From assembly GCF_902806685.2 (NCBI RefSeq), contig NC_048547.1, positions 124,001 through 188,000 of the forward strand: a stretch of 64,000 nt of DNA. The letters are read 5' to 3'. Source of the stretch: Maniola hyperantus (taxonomy: Eukaryota > Arthropoda > Insecta > Lepidoptera > Nymphalidae). Below the pieces are notes generated by a model. The model was not told where the DNA came from and did no database searches. It saw only the letters and a program-made list of their open reading frames with translations. Made by a program: the position numbers and the translations under genes. Below, piece after piece: positions 42,161 through 52,899 of this stretch (positions within the stretch are counted from its first letter, which is position 1; each line of letters starts with the position of its first letter).

Positions 42161-43129
42161 CGCGGCGCCGACTGCTGCCTTCAGCGTTATTGTATAAACG
42201 GAATCCTTTGTGAATGTACAAACTAACGTTTTTATACCCACTTAAATATTTTTAGTGACTTTTATACAATATCGCTGTAGGTAGGTAACAGCTACAATTT
42301 TTGTCAAAACTATTTGTTTCGCCACAAATTTTCTAAGTCAATTAACGTTTAAATTTAAATATAAGTACATAGGTATAAGTTGTGCATATAGTTACTCGCG
42401 ACATCATCAACGATTTCATTGAAATTACACAAAATCTTTTCTTCGTGAGAATCTAGGTATGTCGGACAAAAACTCTACATGCCTTATTCTAGTTGATTTT
42501 CTGTTCTATATATTATATTCTCCGTTCGAAGTAGTCACAGCTCGCTTTGGTCTAGTGTTAGGCTTAGTAAATTAAAACTTAGGCACCTCTGAGAGCGTTG
42601 TTTGCAAAATGCATTATCTATAGGTATGTGTATAAGCACAAAAGCAGACAGATTGACTGACGTAACTTGACGTAATTTTTCATGTAGGCTTTCTTTATCT
42701 TAACTGTTCATTAGGAAAGGATGTTCAGAAATCCCGTTCAAACGAAATCAGCCGGGTCACCTAGTTATACATAGTTATACATAGTTGGCATACCAATTAT
42801 ATCTCTAACTCGTCATTTATTTATTTCAATTTAAATGTTTATTTCAGTAACAAGTTCCCAACTCTATCTAATCACAATTTTAATGGCCATCCAGGTAGTT
42901 GAGCTAAACAACCCTCCACAGTTCCGCAGGTCGAGGGGGGGGGGGGGTTGCAGATATCACAAGTCTAGTATTAAAAGTTCCAACGTTGGTTCAAAAGTTA
43001 GCGAAGCCAGTAACTGAGTGCGCGGAGCTGACGCCGGCTCACAGTGGGGGGGGGGGGGGGAACACTTGAAAGTTAAATACAGCCACGAAATATTATAATT
43101 TTAATATTTAAAAGTTGTCGTCGTCAAAC
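42161..43129. other. Gene-free stretch with two poly-G tracts
   Basis: G runs of 13 (42935-42947) and 15 (43046-43060). Nothing else recognised. Confidence 0.5.
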
Positions 43130-43285
43130 GTCGAAATGGAGAAATGGATGAACGTGGTTTTTTGCATGGGTATAGTCAAAGACATGGAGAGTGACAATAT
43201 ACTTTTGCCCAGAAAATCAACGAGTTCCCACAGGATTTAAAAAATCTAAATCCACGCAAACGAAGTCGTGGGCATCAGCTAGTTC
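43130..43285 (+). mobile_element. Helitron-like element, 5' truncated
   Basis: TTTTTTGCATGGGTATAGTC, GACATGGAGAGTGACAA, AATCAACGAGTTCCCACAGG and the end ACGAAGTCGTGGGCATC then AGCTAGT. Confidence 0.7.
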
Positions 43286-43423
43286 GAAATAAACAAGATC
43301 AAACCTGGAGTCTAACAGAGCGAACACAGTAGGCACTTAGTTTCCGAAATGCGAAAAAGCTTTGCAGTACGGGTTTTATCGCAGCACGGTCGGATGCGTT
43401 CACACAGATCCGGCCGGATCATA

Positions 43424-43482
43424 CACACAACACACAACACACAACACACAACACACAACACACAACACACAACACACAACAA
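43424..43482. repeat. 7-bp minisatellite (ACACAAC)n
   Basis: About eight heptamers. Confidence 0.95.
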
Positions 43483-43689
43483 CATTCATGTTAAGCTTTA
43501 ATATTAAAGACGTTAACGCCGTCTTTGGGCCGGTTGCACGTCATGGGTTAACATAAAGTTACCGGTAAACTTGCCCAGCAAAATACAAGCAAAGTTGCAC
43601 AAGTCGGTCGGTATTCCTACTTCCACGGTTAACGTTACAGGTCAAATGGAAAACCAATTTATAATATTTAATTGCTTATAACACACATA

Positions 43690-43785
43690 ACCTCAAAAAG
43701 TTAGAGATCAGAATTGAAGCCCTAAGCTTCGCAATAGAAGGCCGACGTCCTAACCACGAGCCTGTCACATTGTAGATGACAATTG
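43690..43785 (-). mobile_element. Main-family SINE head fragment
   Basis: AGAAGGCCGACGTCCTAACCAC and GAGCCTGTCACA are the complement of the tRNA-like head; the body is absent. Confidence 0.6.
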
Positions 43786-44299
43786 TACTGTATCGCAGCT
43801 AGTCGTTATAATTGACACCAAAAGCTCAGTCGAACGTCACGTGGGCACAGAGTACAGACAGACAGCAGACGTTCGTTAGCAGTGAACGTCGCCTCGCTAG
43901 AGAGGTGGGACCGTGGGTGGTGGCCTCGCCGTCAAGGACAAGGTCGCGCCACGCGCCGGGACAACGACATCATCGATTTTACAAACTTTTGTATTGAATG
44001 GACATTTTGTTTTGTGGGTGTAGGGCTTTTCTGGGAAATCTATTATTCCATAAAGTCTTCACATTTTAAGGTTTTCTTTACAAACTTTGAATATAGAGAA
44101 AATTATTTATAATAATTTTTGGGACATTATTCGTTAAAATTTATTTTCAATGTATTTCTTTTAAGCTAAGAGATGCTTGCGATTGGTTCAGAGATTCTGC
44201 TACGACATGAGCTCTGGACGATCTCTAAAGTATGTAACTTTATAGTATATGATAGAGTAAGTGATATAATCCACACTTTGGCTTTAAGAATATTACTAA
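43786..44299. other. GC-rich patch then AT-rich DNA, no gene supported
   Basis: 43790-43970 is GC-rich with a CACGTGGGCAC motif near 43840 and could be a promoter or 5' exon of something outside my recognition. The two short overlapping frames are not convincing. Confidence 0.3.
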
Positions 44300-44455
44300 A
44301 CTAGCTTATGCTCGCGACTTCGTCCGCGTGGACTACACAAACTTCAGACCACTATTTCATCTCCTTACGGGTTGAATTTTCAAAAAAAAATTCTTAGCGG
44401 ATGCCTACGTCATAATAGCTATCTGCAATCCTTTTATATATTTAGATATAGATTA
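44300..44455 (-). mobile_element. Helitron-like element, 37858 subfamily
   Basis: ACTAGCTTATGCTCGCGAC at the left and ATCCTTTTATATATTTAGA at the right are the two family ends in reverse. Confidence 0.7.
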
Positions 44456-45039
44456 TGTAGTCTTAACTATTAATCGCATCTACTTCGTCTGCGTTTTTAT
44501 TGTTTCTTTTGAGACGCTTATATGTTATTCCGACAAGTCGGTGGGAACGCTTGCAGGTGTCTGATTTACGCTGACTCAACGCATCCTGTCGGATTTTCGG
44601 CTTATATTTGTTTTCACAAGAGAATCTATGTTTGTACCATATTTCATAGTGTACTACATTGCTACGAAAAGATAATAACACAGTACAGTTTAACATACAT
44701 AGAGTTTTCCTTACAATTGTATTGAGGAATGAATGCAGGTGTCTTAGTTGACTAGGAGAGAGACAATTGAGGAGGTATGTGATTATTTTGATACCATATT
44801 TGCGAAGACTTTAAGACGAGACGAATTTTAAATCAAGACGAATCGTAGGTATCTTGTATAATATATAGCTTCTCTCTTTCTTCAATTTAATATTTATAGA
44901 AGATGAAATCCCAAGTGTCACTTACATTTTCATGATGTCATGAGGATATCAATCTCGTTGGTACGCGAGATGATTGGCGCTCGCTAGAGTCGGAGTGCGA
45001 ACTGCGAACAAGTGCTCAGTACGCTTACTACGAGACTTT
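44456..45039. other. Gene-free stretch
   Basis: Nothing recognised. Confidence 0.4.
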
Positions 45040-45250
45040 ATGTCTCACCGACGTTGATAATATTCGAGTGTCGAAACACTTCCGCGTTGTAGTAAACTGG
45101 ATCTTAACTGCCTTGTTTTAAAGCTCTAGTTTGTCTGCACAACGCTTCAAGCGGAAACGTTTTTTATTACGATAACGAAACTTAAAATCAATGGCATTGA
45201 ATTTTTGACTTCAATTCAAGGCTCTTTAGGTCCATTTTACTTTTTTATTA
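45040..45250. repeat. Dispersed repeat, ACGTTGATA...GAGTGTCGAAACACTTC family
   Basis: Related blocks at 49260-49495 and 49580-49690 share the order ACGTTGATA, TTCGAGYGTYG, CTTGTTT and the TTTTGACTT segment. Class unknown. Confidence 0.6.
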
Positions 45251-45364
45251 TTGTGTTTCGAGCTTTCGACTCTCGAATGCTAGCAACGTTGGTGAGACGT
45301 GCGTACAGAGAGGTCGGTCTCCGGAGGCTGCGAGCAATAAAACACAACGTGCGGTGACCGCGCC

Positions 45365-45456
45365 ATTTTATCCCAAAAAATCACAGAGTTCCCACAGGAT
45401 TTTTCAAACTTTAGATTGAAAAATCCACGCGGACGAAGTCACAGGCATCAGCTAAT
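45365..45456 (+). mobile_element. Helitron-like 3' fragment
   Basis: TTTTATCCCAAAAAATCAC, AGTTCCCACAGGATTTTTC and the end GGACGAAGTCACAGGCATC then AGCTAAT. Confidence 0.65.
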
Positions 45457-46083
45457 ATCGTAGGACTTATTTGAATTTAAAAGAAAACTAATCTGTTCTC
45501 TTAAAAATCTGGCCGATAGAGCAGATTTTAAATGTGTTTTTTTAAATATCTTTTTTTAGGAAAGCAGTCGTATTTTTTTAGATACGAGTTGTATTGTTAG
45601 TGTTTTTTGTAACCATGTACAGTGCGATTGGTCGCTCGCTAGTCGCTAGGTACTGGTGGAGCCGATTGCAGTTGGATAAGTTTTCCATGAACTAGCGAGC
45701 TATTGCACGAGGTTTAATCAGCAGAAATATCCCCGCGATGCATCGTCAATACAATATCACTAGTATTGAGGAAAATGACGTGCTTTTATAGCAGAATATC
45801 TTCTGATTGAAAAATGGAAGATTCTGCTCTGTCGCATACAATATCTCATCTTAACCAGGATTCTTTTTTGCTGATTTGAAGCAGACGACGTGAACCTTCA
45901 AATTGATTAAGTTTATAAGTCGAGTACTTAAGTGAAAACAATAACTGCTTAGTTTTTTGGCGTTTTTTCTCAATCTGGTTTCCGAATCGGTAGTAGAGTC
46001 TTAATTAATTGCAAAATAATGTACCTAGTTTGATACAAAACATTTGAATTTTGAAATGTCCAAACCAGAGTGTTCCGGAAACG
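45457..46083. other. Gene-free stretch
   Basis: Nothing recognised. Confidence 0.4.
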
Positions 46084-46232
46084 TTCACTTTACTTTGTAA
46101 CACTATAATATTATTATAGCAAAGTTCACTTTACTTTGTAACACTATAATATTATTATAGCAAAGTTCACTTTACTTTGTAACACTATAATATTATTATA
46201 GCAAAGTTCACTTTACATTATAATTTTATTAT
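46084..46232. repeat. 41-bp tandem repeat, about 3.5 copies
   Basis: Unit GTTCACTTTACTTTGTAACA then CTATAATATTATTATAGCAAA; it contains the palindrome CTATAATATTATTATAG. The last copy is shortened. Confidence 0.95.
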
Positions 46233-46539
46233 AGAAAAGACGCGTCTTCGTGTTGACATACCAACGTACTTTGATTAGTATTCAATTGAGACCCACACTA
46301 AAGTCATATTGTCTGGAGCGCACTATCAATACCCCTCGTAAAAAGAGAAATAAATTAAACAAATAGGAATGAACAAAAGAAAATAGGAATGCAATTTCCC
46401 GTCAGTTGAAATGTTCAACGGAGCGGACGCAATAAATGCCAGAACGGAGAAACTCTACTTACTACTACTACTACTACGGGTAGCTTCTCGACAAACAATA
46501 CTAGCTAGTTAGAATGAGATTGATTCCTGGCTGGATCTG
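46233..46539. other. Gene-free stretch with (TAC)n
   Basis: (CTA)n microsatellite at 46455-46478; nothing else. Confidence 0.5.
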
Positions 46540-46680
46540 AAGAGTTGAAGAGCGGCAAGTAACGGTGCTAGACCCTCCACTCGGCGGACAGGAGCCGTTG
46601 CACTCAAGTGCCGTTGAAGTCCCTGCAAGAGATCTATGTCCAGCTGTGGACGTCTATCGGTTGGTAATATTAATTTAATT
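46540..46680 (+). pseudogene. RTE-clade LINE C-terminus and 3' end
   Basis: The end reads GTCCCTGCAAGAGATCTATG then TCCAGCTGTGGACGTCTATC, encoding SLQEIYVQLWTSIG in one frame. The upstream part is degraded. Confidence 0.75.
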
Positions 46681-47457
46681 GAACTTGTACGAAAAACATT
46701 TACAATAAAGAGAAAAAGAGAGTAAAATTGGACAGGGAAGCACTTGTCTCTATGAGAGATCTCTAACAGTAACCCTTGGCAGTGCGACAGGTGATGATGA
46801 TGATGCTACGACGCATCGTTGATACCAAGTTTTTTAACTCGAGTAAGTTTGATTCTGTTTCATCTTAGACAGACTTTTCCGAGAGCGCACCACCACCCAT
46901 TTCCCACGACGTTCTTAAAAAGTCGTCAACGTCGTCAACCCAGCAGCTGGAATTGTCCCAAACTGTGGTTGCAAGAACGCGGTCTCCACTCTAGAACACG
47001 TCTGGCCGTAGAACGAATCCCCGGAACGCACGATGCCACATAGAAACCGCTTAGATACATCTCTTAAGTTAAGCTTTAATTAAAGTGTCATACTTCTTCT
47101 AAGTTAGCCCGTTTCTGAGATTGTATTGTCACTTACAACCAGATGAGGTCGCAGTCGCAGGCGTTTGTCTCGTGTTCACGAACGGCCGACCCCGGGCTCG
47201 CGATAACATCTGCCAGCTGTTGTCTTCGCCTGCGGAGTTACTGCTAATAGGCCTGTGATTACATCGCCTCGGTGGGAAACAAATATTGAGGGTTCAGTAC
47301 AACTGCTGTTATTTCACCTGCTCTGTAATGGTAAAATTAAACAAAATAAAACTTTTCAAATGAAACAATAGAGTTTTTTAAGAGAAGAGATAACTTTTAA
47401 GATTAATGAATTTAAGTTTTTTAAAGTTTCCGTTTGAATTTCCCAAAATCTCGTTCG
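46681..47457. other. Gene-free stretch
   Basis: The 74-residue frame at 46819-47043 has no recognised domain. Nothing else. Confidence 0.35.
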
Positions 47458-47580
47458 TTTGATGTCGTCTGTCTACCTACCTGTCGGGAGTCTTTCAACG
47501 TTGCGTTTTTCGGTGCGAGGTCTAGCACATTGGGACCCCAACGTCTATCGATTTTTGAACTATGTGTCCTGCCTATTGCC
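47458..47580 (-). pseudogene. RTE-clade LINE C-terminal remnant
   Basis: The minus strand encodes a degraded RRWGPNVLDLAP block, as at 30440 and 59405, broken by stops. Confidence 0.65.
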
Positions 47581-47689
47581 AGTTCAACTTTCCAACCCGC
47601 TGAGCAATATTAGTTCAGGAGAGTTCGATTCTGCTACGGATAAATTTCTGATTTGACTATGTAGAGAAACACCAAACATAGTTCTCTCC

Positions 47690-47745
47690 ATGGCTCGGTG
47701 AGTGACTCTGAGCTTTCTTAAGAGGCTATCATTGTTAAAGATACC
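47690..47745. repeat. Dispersed repeat shared with 5250-5305
   Basis: CTCTCCATGGCTCGGTGAGT then GACTCTGAGCTTTCTT matches the earlier copy. Confidence 0.6.
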
Positions 47746-48387
47746 CAACTTAACATATAATGTTCAAGCAGGTGTGTATTGTAATGGTGGTCACGACAAG
47801 ACATATCGCCGGCACGCTGCGCTCGCCGCCGTCGCACAGCGGGCAGACTAAAGTCAGTCCCACATAAAAAAAAATTACAATCAGTTGTAGTGTATTTTTA
47901 TTTTTAAAATCTGTGAAGATAGGCCAAAACATAGCAATACAGGCGTAAATCTGTCATTGTTAAATGTTTGTACATTTTAAGCATACTATTTTTCTATAGT
48001 AAAAGCTAAATATGCATAATATATTTACTGTTTTATCAGTTCAGATTATCAATTACCAGCCTTTGTTATTTTACTAAACTAACTCAAAGTTAACTGTGTT
48101 AATATTTTCGTAAAATTGCAAACCGAAAATATTATTACATCGTTTAAATGGTGGAGCGCAGAGAATGATGGATAATTATAATTACAATTATATAAAATGA
48201 TGGAAATATTCATTCCAACAGTTTAATTGATCCAATTAGTAACATTGATGCATACGAAGATAATGTGAAATAGTAATTTATGCATTTGTAATACTGACTG
48301 ATTTAATTTCAATTTAAATGAACGCTGAAGATAAATTCAATTATCTTCTCACCGGCTCTTTGGTAGTAGTCGTCTTTGTCAGGATAG
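47746..48387. other. Gene-free stretch
   Basis: Nothing recognised. Confidence 0.4.
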
Positions 48388-48760
48388 TATGAACCTCCCT
48401 GGCGCAGTGGTAAGCGCTGTGGTCTTATTAGTGGGAGGTCCCGGGTTTGATTCCTGGCAGGGGTTTGGAATTTTATCATTTCTAAATTTCTGGTCTGGTC
48501 TGATGGGAAGCTTTGGCTGTGGAGGGAACAAATCCTATGTAAACAGGCTTGAAGCTCTACAAACAACATTTTGTCATCTACCTGACATCTAATCCGTGGT
48601 GGATTTAGAACATACACACTTTTGCCGGCGACGCATTGGCGGTTCCTCTAGTGCTGCGAATGTGCGGGCGGGCTACATGGGCGGCGGTTATCACTTAACA
48701 TCACGCGACCCAACTGCTCGTTTGCTCGTTATTTTCATTAAAAAAAGTTACTCGGTGCGA
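48388..48760 (+). mobile_element. SINE of the GGCGCAGTGG family, fullest copy
   Basis: Head CCCTGGCGCAGTGGTAAGCG with B box GGGTTTGATTCCTGG. The middle has TCTGGTCTGGTCTGATGGG. The 3' part is CATTGGCGGTTCCTCTAG, ATCACTTAACATCACGCGAC and an A-rich end. The 3' part also occurs alone at 38672 and 59645. Confidence 0.85.
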
Positions 48761-48830
48761 AATTAATTATAATACGTAATCTGACGATAAATTTTTATTT
48801 TCCAAAAAATACTTCTTCTTCCTTACCTTA

Positions 48831-48882
48831 CCCCACGCTACGTGGGGTTGTGCCGACCCCACGCTACGTGGGGTCGGCACAA
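48831..48882. repeat. Double hairpin with CCCCACGCTACGTGGGG
   Basis: 48846-48882 is a perfect 17-bp stem with loop CTA (arm GTTGTGCCGACCCCACG). The same inner hairpin occurs once more just upstream, at about 48832-48848. Confidence 0.9.
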
Positions 48883-49040
48883 CATGTCTTTTTGTTCCAC
48901 TCACTTCTGTCATTCGTCAACGTATTATCCACCCGCTTCACACGCATATCCTCTTACTGTAGAAATACTGACATTATTAATTTATCGATTATGATTTATA
49001 TAGTAATTAGATAAGGCTAGCTTTAAGTTTTATTGTATTA

Positions 49041-49063
49041 AAAAAAAAAAAAAAAAAAAAAAA
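49041..49063. repeat. (A)23 tract
   Basis: Uninterrupted A run; no retroelement end was recognised next to it. Confidence 0.9.
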
Positions 49064-49259
49064 TTTATCGATATACGTACTTGTTCTGTATTTATATACA
49101 GGCTATATAATTTAGCTATCAGTTCAGCAACACTAGTACAACAGTTGTGTTTATATTGTAAGTACTGTCAAGGTAGTGGAAGTTGGCGCCCCAGCGGACC
49201 AAACTTGGAACTCAATATTATTTACATAAACCGTAGCGACCTCCCGGCGCGGCGGACCT

Positions 49260-49690
49260 GTGGCCTTAGTATGGGATTTGCCATCTTCTCCAACGTTGAT
49301 AGAATTCGAGCGTCGAAACACTTCTGCATAAAAGTGAAATAGACTTTAAATATCTTGTTTCAATGCTCAAGTTCGTCTAAACATTTAGAGCTAGCGCACC
49401 AAGCGGATATCGTGTGAAATTTAAATAGTGGTACCTACACAGTTTTTGACTTTGACTCAAAGAATTTTAGGACCGTTTTACTCAAACGTTGTTATGTTCA
49501 GATCTCGAATTCCAAGATGATCAATTAATATCGATAGATCGAATTCTAAATCAATCGATATTCGATCATCTTGGTGAGTAGGCTTAGCATAAGATTTTCC
49601 ATCCTACCAACGTTGATAGGATTCGAGCGTTGGAATATTTTAGCGTTTTAATTGCCTTGTTTCAAAGACTTTTAGGGTCTGAAGTCTGAC
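49260..49690. repeat. Two copies of the ACGTTGATA family around an inverted repeat
   Basis: Family blocks lie at 49260-49495 and 49580-49690. Between them, CCAAGATGATCAATTAATAT (from 49512) is mirrored by the block ending GATCATCTTGG near 49574. Confidence 0.6.
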
Positions 49691-49814
49691 ATTATAGTGT
49701 TTTAGGTTTAAAGACTTTATTTTCTCAAAAAAGAACAAAAGTTCACTTAAAATAAAATAAATAAAAAATCTCCTCTCAGAATGAGAAGAGGCCCTCGCTT
49801 AAATCATCATTTTA

Positions 49815-50185
49815 CTGACGTGTTGAGTGTGTTCTGAAAAATTCGCGCGGTGTTGTGTGTTGGTGATGTGTATTGCTTGATTTTCCTGCGTATTTAGTGG
49901 TGGGAGGGCGGGCGGAGCAAATTGTACCTCACAGATTCGTTTTTTAGCACATTACAATAAAGTAGCTTAATTTTAAACCCCTATTTTACCACCTCAGGGT
50001 TGAATTTTCAAAAATCCTTAGCGGATATCTACCTCATAATAACTATAGCATGCCAAATTTCCTGCCTGCCTGATCCGTCAAGTAGTATGAGCTGTGCGTT
50101 TATAAATCAGTCAGTCAGTCAGCTTTTCCTAGATTAGGCTTGTAGTTCTTCGTATATCATGGAATTGGGAAAAGTAATGCCTGCT
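49815..50185. mobile_element. Relative of the 31858 foldback element, split by a Helitron-like insert
   Basis: 49815-49970 shares GTTGAGTGTGTT, GTGTATTGCTTG, GTGGGAGGGCGGGCGG and TTACAATAAA with 32080-32235. 50140-50185 shares ATATCATGGA and AAAGTAATGCCTGCT with the part after the right arm. In between, 49971-50130 is a minus-strand Helitron-like fragment. Confidence 0.6.
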
Positions 50186-50845
50186 TTTATCCAAAATTTT
50201 GCGTTTCTTTAAAGGTTTTAATATCACTCAAATATGCTTCTGTTTATTTCGGCGTTACAACTTAATTAACCTAATTATATAGCGCAAAGAATGGCGCCCT
50301 CTCCCGAGATTAGCGCTTCCACTGCGCTATTTATTATTTAAGTAGATGGTAGAGCATTGAGGCCACGATATAAAAGAAGGCGAAACCCTTTCTAATTGCC
50401 ATTAATAACATTAGAGTCCTGCCTGGAGTATACGTTAGATACACGTTAGGTAAACAAACGCGAAATGGCGTTGGCGCAACACTGTTACTTTGTATGAAGA
50501 CCAAAGGCCGTGATTTTCAGTTCCATTTAATTTGACTAAGTAATTAACACTACTCCGGTGTCATATCGCATTCCCAGATCAAAACTATTTCAACAAAAAA
50601 ACATTACCTTTTGATATAACTTTATTTGGTTAGTTTTTGTTAATCATTTTAGTCAAAAGATTAAAATGTTGATGTTAATTTGTTATGGTATTAGTCTTGG
50701 ATAGATTTCAGAGTAATGGGGGAAAGCATAGAGGAGAAGAACTTGAGGTACAGGTCACGATCCACGACCCTCAGTGATCGCGATGCCGATGGCTACAGAT
50801 TGTTACGGTAGGTATTAGCTCAAAATATAACTGCAGTGCAATGTA
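50186..50845. other. Gene-free stretch
   Basis: Nothing recognised. Confidence 0.4.
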
Positions 50846-51404
50846 GCGCTTTGCCACTACTGGCGCGGGTGTTATCAAAGTGAACATAGCGCTTTGCCAC
50901 TACTGGCGCGGGTGTTATCAAAGTGAACACAGCACTTTGCCACTACTGGCGCGGGTGTTATCAAAGTGAACATAGCGCTTTGCCACTACTGGCGCGGGTG
51001 TTATCAAAGTGAACACAGCACTTTGCCACTACTGGCGCGGGTGTTATCAAAGTGAACATAGCGCTTTGCCACTACTGGCGCGGGTGTTATCAAAGTGAAC
51101 ACAGCACTTTGCCACTACTGGCGCGGGTGTTATCAAAGTGAACATAGCGCTTTGCCACTACTGGCGCGGGTGTTATCAAAGTGAACACAGCACTTTGCCA
51201 CTACTGGCGCGGGTGTTATCAAAGTGAACATAGCGCTTTGCCACTACTGGCGCGGGTGTTATCAAAGTGAACACAGCACTTTGCCACTACTGGCGCGGGT
51301 GTTATCAAAGTGAACATAGCGCTTTGCCACTACTGGCGCGGGTGTTATCAAAGTGAACATAGCGCTTTGCCACTACTGGCGCGGGTGTTATCAAAGTGAA
51401 CATA
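50846..51404. repeat. 43-bp minisatellite, 13 copies in a dimeric order
   Basis: Unit GCGCTTTGCCACTACTGGC then GCGGGTGTTATCAAAGTGAACATA. Type A units begin GCGC and type B units begin GCAC after ACACA. The order is A A B A B A B A B A B A A, an 86-bp higher-order repeat. Confidence 0.97.
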
Positions 51405-51484
51405 AATCACTCAAAATACTCTTTGAAAACGCACTACAGATGCATCTTTAACTTTTTTCAAAGTTTAGTTTGAAGCCCTTTTTT

Positions 51485-51800
51485 AGCGATGATAGCCTAG
51501 TGGTTAAGACGTTCGCCTTCTATTCGCGAGGTCGGAAGTTTGATCCCAGGCAGTAGGCACTCCTCACGCACCTCTCACTTTACGGAGCTATGTGCGTTTT
51601 AAGTAATTAAATATCACTTGCTCGGTGAAGGAAAACGTCGTCAGGAAACCTGCATGCCTGAGAGTTCTCCATAATGTTCTCAAAGGTGTATGAAGTCTGC
51701 CAATCCGCACTTGTCGAGCTTAGTAGACTATGGTCAAACCCTTCTCATTCTGAGAGGAGCCCCGTGGTCAGTAGTGAGCCGGCGATGAGATGACTCTTGT
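51485..51800 (+). mobile_element. Main-family tRNA-derived SINE, full length
   Basis: Head GATGATAGCCTAGTGGTTAA with B box GTTTGATCCCAGG. Body GGAGCTATGTGCGTTTTAAG, GGTGAAGGAAAACGTCGTC, GAGTTCTCCATAATGTTCTC and CCCTTCTCATTCTGAGAGG, then a tail ending GAGCCGGCGATGAG. This is the best reference copy in the window. Confidence 0.9.
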
Positions 51801-52062
51801 GTACATGGTGTACCTACAGTTAATTAAATAAAGTACTCCCCATGAAATATAATGTAGATGTGTTTGTCTGTGGCACCTACCTGTGGCACCGCTCCTAATT
51901 TCCAAGTGGTTTCAATGCGGGTTTACCTTCATTTAGAACATTTTCACGAGGCAGATTCATACGTATAAGTAACACATTCACATTAAATTCAACAAGGTGA
52001 AGTTGTGGGCCACCTCGGGAAACTGACAGAAGTTACAAAAATTAAATAATTTCTTAAGTAGA

Positions 52063-52200
52063 CTTAGGGCCGGGTCACCAACGTAAAATAAGTCTTATCC
52101 GAGGAAATATTGCCAGGTTTTCGATACAAAAACTCTCATTACGCCCAATTTATTCCTTGGTTACGTTTCTCGACGTCGCGTTGGTGAAATCAGCACTAAG
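52063..52200. mobile_element. MITE with CTTAGGGCC...CACCAACG ends
   Basis: CTTAGGGCCGGGTCACCAACG is mirrored by CGTTGGTGAAATCAGCACTAAG with about five mismatches. 138 bases, no coding capacity. Confidence 0.65.
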
Positions 52201-52335
52201 TATTTCAAATAACAATGCGTGTATGTAACAGTTTAACCAACATCAAAGTTTATGACACGAGTAGGTATCGATGAGGGCTCGGCCAATATCAAGAATAACG
52301 CTTTTGTGCAATCTCCGGCCAATTCAATTTGTCTG

Positions 52336-52391
52336 CTGTTGTGTTGTGTTGTGTTGTGTTGTGTTGTGTTGTATTGTGTTGTGTTGTGTTG
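52336..52391. repeat. 5-bp minisatellite (GTTGT)11
   Basis: One variant unit (GTATTGT) interrupts the run. Confidence 0.95.
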
Positions 52392-52584
52392 CGCCGTATC
52401 TTTGTTCCGGGAATCCAAAAATGTTTGTGTTCTGAAGTGACATGTTCCAATTTATTTCCAAATTCGATACCAGAATCCGTGATACAATGTATTGCTTTAT
52501 ACTGTCGAAGAGAATCGGCTTTCCACGTAAAGGATGCCCTCCAATCCATAGTTTCGTCGAAATAAAATCGGTCAAGTGGCAGCC

Positions 52585-52800
52585 GGACTCCCACATGAAG
52601 GGTTCCGTACTATCAAACAAGAAGATGTGTGTACTTTTTATTTTATTTTAATTTGCATGGCGGCAACTAAACCCATGCAAAAATCACGTCGATTAGTTGC
52701 TCCGTTGCGACATGATTGAAGGCCAAACCATCAAACCGACAAACAGACACACTTTCTGGGTAATGAAATATGGGCACTTGATGGGTAGTGATAGACCTTG
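52585..52800 (-). mobile_element. GGTTCCGTA-family end, then Helitron-like fragment
   Basis: 52588-52615 is the complement of a GGTTCCGTA-family terminus. 52657-52800 carries CCATGCAAAAATCACGTCG and GCTCCGTTGCGACATGATTG, as in the 19745 element. Confidence 0.6.
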
Positions 52801-52899
52801 GATTGATCACAAACAGAACAAAACAAAGGAGAAAGTAAAGAGTAATAATTTAGAACAATATAAGATGGAAAGCGATGTCGGGCCTCTCTGTGGATGTAG

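Noticed and set aside
46819..47043. A 74-residue coding exon
   Set aside because: No recognisable domain or splice-supported context; it lies among LINE remnants.
52336..52391. Interstitial telomere repeat
   Set aside because: The pentamer is GTTGT, not the insect telomere TTAGG.
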